Under the pieces are notes generated by a model that saw nothing but the letters and a program-made list of their open reading frames with translations, was not told the DNA's origin and ran no database searches. DNA of 64,000 bases from Austropuccinia psidii (taxonomy: Eukaryota > Basidiomycota > Pucciniomycetes > Pucciniales > Sphaerophragmiaceae), in the NCBI GenBank assembly GCA_023105745.1, contig JALGQZ010000018.1, positions 11,359,338 through 11,423,337 of the forward strand. The letters are read 5' to 3'. Positions 58,160 to 64,000 of this stretch are shown here, one piece after another; the stretch's first letter is position 1; each line of letters begins with the position of its first letter. The position numbers and the translations under genes were made by a program.

Positions 58160-60214
58160 TGGTACAGTTTTTGTTTATTCAACTCATGAGAACATTGATA
58201 TTAATCCAGATTAATATGGCTTTACTAAATAGAAATATAATTAAGTTAGTTTTTATAGCCACAAATTATATAAAAAGTGAAAATTACTCATAAATTTAAT
58301 AATATAAATTTTGATAGCTATAATAAATTATAATTATTCTATTCTTGCACTAGTCATTAACAGTGATAATAAAAAGAAAAAAAGATGTCTTGATGAGACA
58401 ATTAAATGTATTAAAGAATAATATTTATCTGCTTGGATATAAAATAAATATTATTTATGAAGGAATTTATCACATACAGTATGCAGAGGAAAATCTTATG
58501 GATAAATTCTATATAAAAAAATATATAAATTCAGAGAGAAACCTATAATATATATTGAATAAAATAAGTCAAACATTTAGTATTATATAATATTTAGCAT
58601 TTAAAAGGATTCAAAAAAATTAATTGTTCGAAGAATATAATAGCTTTAATCATAAAAATATGATTCAGGACTATTTGGAGAAAATTTGTGGTTTTAGAGA
58701 AGTTTTATAACAAAATGTTTTGAAAGAAAATCAACTATTAGTGATCGAAAAATAAACTTTAAAATATAAAACTTCTTTTCTTTACTTATACTTTCCAAAG
58801 AATTAAGAAAATGGAGGATAATTTCTTATAAAATAGGATCTCATATTTTATAAAATATTAATGATTCAAATTTTTAATAAATTGATTGATGATGATAGAC
58901 AAAAACAGTTATCAAAATCTTCTTTTATTCCTGAAAGAGAATCTCCAATGATAAATAGCTGAAATCTATAGCTCAAAATAGACCTCTTTGATTAAGGAAA
59001 CCCATTTTTGATTATATTTCAAATATATTACTGCTATTTGAACTTCAAGAAGCTTGAATACTCATTTATATATAGTAATTATAGATCCAATATTTACTAA
59101 TTAATCTTCTTTATGAAGATCTTCATTTAAAAATCTTAGAAATAAAGCTTCATGGAAAAACCATAAGCTCTAAATTTACGATTTATTTTCTAAGAATTCC
59201 ATGTTGATATATAAATCAAGTTAAGGAAAGTAATTTAAGGGGTAATGAACAAAGAATTATTCTAAATATTTCTCCTTTTAATTTGGTGTATACAAAAATT
59301 CTTTTATCTTTTAATTTGTGTGAAATTTCCAGAAAAATAAATTTAGATTTAAATTTCTCATAAATTTTAGAATTTATTGGTTTTTTACACAAAATTTAGT
59401 AGTGTAAACCAAAAACTAACGTTTCAAAAATGTTTCAATGAGCTCAATATTAATTTTTAAGCTTTTATAGGATTTAAAAAATGGTCAAAGATTTAATAAG
59501 ATTTCATTTAAAGGGGATTTACCCGCTTGGCATCTTGAAATTCTTTTCCAATCGGGGATAAAGCATATAAAAATTTAGTTCTTCAATCAAAGTATAATAT
59601 TGAATTCTATTTAATATTAAAGCTTATTCCATACAGAGGACCACCTTATTTTAATTATCGAATATTAAGGATTTTGGGTACCCTTGTACCTTTTGCCTTT
59701 GTAAATTTTTCCCCCACTTGGAATGGGCTTTTGCCCTTTCTTAATCATTTTAATTAATAATACTGGCTTTAAACCCTTTCAAGATGAGATACCACTTTAT
59801 TTGAAAACTTTATGGAAAAGAATCAGGAAATTCGGTAAGTAAACACAATACTTTTTTGGTAAGTTAACCCATACATGGCGTAGCTTTAAAATATGTTAAG
59901 ATTATAAAATAATGATTATTTCAAAAATTTCTTGATTTCTGCTAAGTGTTGAGAGTAATTCATAATTCTTTTATTGGTATCAAAAAGATTGGCTTAGAGT
60001 ATATTCAAACATGGGGCTACCCTAGCTTATTATTGGAGTAGATTTCAAATTTGACATAATATTTTTAGCTTTGTTTATACAGGTTGAAGTTAAACTTATT
60101 TTTCTTAAACTTTTCAGTGAAATATTCTTGTTTAGTCTATGATATACTATCAAAAGCATCTTTTAACGTAGTTGTGACCTCATTGGTATTCTAATAATAC
60201 CTCAAACGCTTAAA
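58160..60214 (-). repeat. degenerate LTR, chromovirus family, minus strand
   Basis: Collinear with the older split LTR in the same orientation: 58330-58500 matches 1081-1250 (AATGAGACAATTA/ATGAGACAATTA and CAGTATGCAGA/CACTGTGCAGA). 59510-59850 matches 12970-13270 (GGATTTACCC, CTTGAAATTC, GGCTTTTGCCCTTT, TTTAAACCC). The start on the minus strand near 60214 aligns with the family start. The flanks GATGG (58155-58159) and GATAG (60215-60219) match at four of five bases. No internal region is attached, so it is a probable solo LTR. Ends are approximate because of decay. Confidence 0.7.
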
Positions 60215-60219
60215 GATAG

Positions 60220-61545
60220 GGAGTTCATTAAGAATATGAGGTGGCTCTGTGTTATGGTGAAAAGTAGTAACTCCTTTGCAGAGGAGCTCAATTATATCAG
60301 CTTCAAAAGCAGAGTAAATAATTCTGTACTATTCAGAAAATGATAGGCCACACGTTCAGTATTAGATAGGAATGTGATTCTTTGATAGCGGATTTGTCAA
60401 TAAATCAGAGAAAGCTATAATTCCAAGGATTAGGATCAATTTCCCCTTTTCAAAATTATTATGAAGGCCATTTGCGTTTATGTTAAGATTTGAGAGAGAC
60501 AAGATATTTTTGTGAACCGTTTCATTCCATTCATCTTAATTACATTCATGTTTTTGGGCTTCTTGCATTCTTCAATCAGTATCATGGGAATAATACATAG
60601 AAATCATCTTGTTGTGTGATGCAATAAAATAATCAAACCTAGAAAGGTTCATCAATTTTTCATTAGTTTTCTTTAATAATCTTGGAGTAAAACTGGTCTT
60701 CCTGGCTTGGAAACTTAGTAGAAAGAGGATAAAAGCAATAGAAAAGACAGAAATATAATTTTGTAAAGTCTTAAATAAGGATTTACCACAATATATTCCA
60801 CACTAGATTCCAATTACTTTAATTTTGACATTTATAAGATCAGTATCAAATTCTATATGCCAAAAATTGTTTTCCAATTATTATAGCTATGTGGTAAATA
60901 AAACTAATAAGGTCAAAGCTATAGAGGGAGTGTGAAATGGATGCAAGTAATCAGTGAATATGGGATTATAATCTTTTGGATTGGAAACTATTAAATATTT
61001 AGTTTCTTCATTAATAAGTGCTTATAATAGCTTATTTATTCTATCTGGATTTGTTTTGATCAGAGCTTGGCTGAAATTACCTCTGCATGCTTTTGGGCTT
61101 TTTCAATTTTTTGAGTTATTTTATTGAAATATGGAGTCTTATATGGGAATTGCTTTACCTCTTATTGGAAAATGAGTCATTTTGGGATGAAGGATAGTTA
61201 TTTTCAGCTGATTACATGGTTATTTCAATGAAATGATCCTCATGAGCTCATAATGACTCCATTTTTCTCCTTGTTTTGCCATTGATTGAATGAGAAGCAG
61301 CTTTCTTCTAGATTGAGTTACTAATTGATGGAGAAAAATTATTTACAACTGTAAAAATGGTCCTTCCAATGAAATGTCTTTTCTACAAGAAAATGACCCA
61401 ATACCTTTTGGGAGGTCCATCATTTTTATTGGAGGAGGGTATTTCATGATGGCTTATGGAACAATACTAGAAAAATATTCAAATTGAAAAATAAGATGAA
61501 ATCTGAATCAAAAAAGAATGAAATAATCAATAATTTTTTCTTTTT
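60220..61545. other. AT-rich intergenic DNA without a gene
   Basis: No coding domain or repeat recognised. Confidence 0.5.
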
Positions 61546-62705
61546 ATCCTACAGTCCTTTGGAGGCCGTAGGGGAAAATGCAGGTCCATTGTCTTTCCTT
61601 GGGTCCAGGACACTTCTGGAGGTCTCCAGGAGCCTTGTCTTCACGAAAATTCTAATTGAAAAAAGCTATACTAAAAATAAATTGAATTAATAAGTAATTC
61701 AATTCTTTTGGCTTCAGGGCTGTAGGAGCCACTGCAAGACATCAGATAAATGACTAAATACAAACTGAAATTTTTATAATACAATTTTCTTGGGGCTCCT
61801 AAAGCCTCAAAAGCTTTTTAGGAGCCACTCTTAAAGATTAAAAAATAAAAAAAAATTCCAATTTAGAAAGGTTATTTGCTGAAAAGTTAAATAATGATTA
61901 GTTTAGGCTGCTACAGCCTCCAAAGGTCTGTAGGGGTCACTGTGAGTGGTTATTCTTTCCTAGAATCCTAGACTGCAAGAACAATTCAATATAAAATCTG
62001 TAATATGGATTCGATTCAAAAAACTAATTGGTTTGGGCTCCTTTAATTTTCAAATGTCTGTAGAAGCCACCCCAAGAAATGACATATATATATATTTGAA
62101 AAATTGCTAATTTGAAGTTTTGGGGCTTCTGAATCCTCTAAAGAGCTGTAGGAGACACTGAAAACAATTTAAAAAATCATACAATTAAAAAATTGAGAAA
62201 TTCTTTTCTTTGGGTCTCCTAACGCCCCAAACGGCTGTAGGAGCCGCTGCGATAATTAAAATGAATAAATAAATTTAAGTTAGAAAAAAAATACTTCAAA
62301 TTAATTTGGGTTCCTATAGCCTCCAAAGGTCTTTAGGAGCCACTGAAAGCAGTTCAAAGAGATTAAAATCAATTTAAATGATAAAAAATAAGATTGAAAA
62401 AGATATCAATTTCTTTTTGCTCCTACAGCGTCCAAAGGGTTATAGGAGAAATTGAAAGTGGCTTCAGCTTTCTAGGCTCCTTAAATCCCAAGAGCCTTCA
62501 AATAAAATAAAGCAATATTAGCAAAAAATAACAAAATATTAAAACCTAAATAAATTTCAATTCAAATATAATAATAGTTGAATGAATTTGTGGTTCGTAC
62601 AACCTCCAAAGGGCTTTGGAATCCAGTGAAATACGTTTTAATTAAAAACAAATCATTTGATGAATTTTTGGCTCCTGGAGGCCACTGGAGGCTTCTAGGA
62701 GCTGG
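61546..62705. repeat. array of about 13 hairpin-forming modules
   Basis: A core of GGCTCCTACAGCC, a short TCCAAAG-type spacer and GGCTGTAGGAGCC, often followed by ACTG, recurs at about 61546, 61597, 61709 (half), 61791, 61902, 62031, 62121, 62210, 62306, 62416, 62472 (partial), 62591 and 62669. The arms of each core are complementary, so every module can fold into a stem of about 10-13 pairs. Spacers of 50-130 bases are AT-rich and not obviously similar to each other. Copies differ by several substitutions, yet changes often leave both arms recognisable. The frame at 61484-61690 crosses the first modules and is not convincing. Function unknown. Confidence 0.75.
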
Positions 62706-64000
62706 AATTTAACAATAAATTAAGCAAATAAAGAAAAAAGTTGAATGTTTCAGTTTTCTGAGTCCTAAAGGCTAATGAAAAAAGAAGGTGGAAAGAGATT
62801 TACATTTTACAAAGGTAATTTCATAAAATTATTCAAATTACCTATGGGTTAGGGCTACTCTCTCACAAAATGGTACGTACGTTGCAAATTTGAACCAGGG
62901 GCAGCTGGGCTGTGAATTCGGGTGGTTAGTGAAAATAGCTTCGGAAAACCAAAACAAACTCATTATTCCTTGGTGAAACAGGCGGTCCCCATTTTTTATC
63001 CCCTGAAAAATTCCCTTGCATCATTTCTATTACTCCTTTGGATTTTTTTCCCTCACATATATGCTTAAACCATACCTGTTTATTTTAAAGACCTTTTTGA
63101 ACCAAGATACTTGAACTCCTTGATCTGAGAATTGCACACCTTTGGAACTGAATTAAAGTCCAATTCAAGTGAAAATTAATAATTTTTTATATGATTCATA
63201 TAGTCTTTACCCATCCTATTTTCATTATTAAATTGCCTTCTTAATCATATTTTTCTTGTGATTCACTAAGGCCCAAAGCTAAATATTATTCAATTTGATA
63301 TTTTATTTGGAAATATTGGAAATAGGAATTGTTGGAAAAGGAACTTTCATAACATATTTAAAACATATATTTACTTATGAATTTCCAAATGTCCTCAGAT
63401 TTCAATAAGTCTTTTCTCTTTATAATTGATGTGAATTTTAAAGTCTGGAGGGCTTTTTTTCTTGAAATAATGTGACAATAAAATTAGAACACTAGAGGTC
63501 CCACAACACTCCCTGTGAGGAAGGCTGATATTAAATTTTGGGATCTTATATCAGAATTCAATTTCTGTTCAATTGTTTCCAAATATTGAAAGGTAGCTGT
63601 CTCCCACTTGACCAATTTCTTTCCAATGAAATTAGTAGGATTGCAGTTGACTTTGGTATGACCCTATTCTCAATTTAGCTCTGTCATTAGCTGGAAGATG
63701 TTAGTGATCAGCCAGCTAAGGCTGGTGTCAGGCTAGTACCTTCCTGGCTTTCACTAAGAAAATGAGCTAATGGCATTTCATACAATCAAAAGTGAGCTTG
63801 AGTATTTTATAGCACTGCTTTTCACAGAAAAAGGGTCATTGGAAGTTTAATTGGGAAGATCAAGTGTAAATGAAGGTTTCTGATCATCCATTTAAAGAAA
63901 AATCACTGTAGATAAAATATTGAACACTTGATTATTTTGTTTTTTACCTTTATTAACAAGCTTATTCACCAATAGATAAAGTACATGGTGTATTTTTTGG
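62706..64000. other. mixed sequence with one minus-strand coding trace
   Basis: Somewhat higher GC at 62860-62990 and 63480-63780. On the minus strand 63664-63492 is open for about 57 codons with ordinary composition (Gly-Lys-Lys-Leu-Val-Lys-Trp-Glu-Thr-Ala-Thr, then Gly-Ser-Val-Val-Gly-Pro-Leu) but lacks an ATG and is bounded by stops. It may be an exon or retroelement scrap; I do not recognise it. Otherwise no feature. Confidence 0.3.

Noticed and set aside
61546..62705. CRISPR-like array (repeats with unlike spacers)
   Set aside because: Eukaryotic context, strongly variable repeats and spacing, no cas genes; the hairpin cores are too diverged for a CRISPR.
62870..62960. tRNA gene on the minus strand
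   Set aside because: A GGTTCAAAT word resembles a B box, but no acceptor stem or anticodon arm could be paired.

Overview
This window is AT-rich eukaryotic DNA made almost entirely of transposable elements in different states of decay. The codon use and domain make-up of the Ty3/Gypsy chromovirus polyprotein, the short GT-AG introns (about 65-90 bases) and the large amount of repeat DNA fit a repeat-bloated basidiomycete genome. By family resemblance I favour a rust fungus (Pucciniales; the polyprotein reminds me of those in the myrtle rust Austropuccinia). That attribution is inference. No rRNA, clear tRNA, CRISPR array or intact single-copy host gene is visible.

Layout. (1) 1-13680: a nested insertion. 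A young chromovirus (1765-12436, TSD GTTCT, near-identical 2-kb LTRs) sits inside the LTR of an older, oppositely oriented relative (LTR halves 874-1764 and 12437-13680; its leader and gag start lie at 1-873). The young element has one 5.8-kb frame broken by only two in-frame TAA codons. Both copies keep a spliceable leader exon that leads into a second frame overlapping the start of gag. (2) 15561-21590: two adjacent Mutator-like (MULE) elements, each flanked by TTTATTTA. One is a 1.45-kb non-autonomous element filled with a 21-bp palindromic minisatellite. The other is a 4.46-kb autonomous-type element encoding a spliced FAR1/MULE transposase fused to an OTU cysteine-protease domain. Two further derivatives lie at 28138-28614 (TSD TATTTTTA) and about 31840-32529. 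(3) 22830-25030: a decayed intron-containing host-type gene with WD40 character, possibly a TFIIIC subunit. (4) 29206-31325: a dead hAT transposase. (5) 32982-35147 and 45859-47769: solo LTRs related to the chromovirus LTR, with TSDs ATACC and TATAT. A minus-strand one lies at 58160-60214, and a less certain LTR at 55616-57465. (6) 35351-42628: a second kind of LTR element, minus strand, with PBS and polypurine tract but only gag-like remnants. (7) 61546-62705: an irregular array of about 13 hairpin-forming modules with no known identity.

The only parts that act together are within elements: LTR promoter, primer site, gag-pol and polypurine tract in the retroelement; TIR modules and transposase in the MULE, whose shorter derivatives keep the TIRs but no transposase. 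The rest is AT-rich sequence in which I see no gene. Lengths and boundaries come from reading the sequence by eye; no alignment was run.
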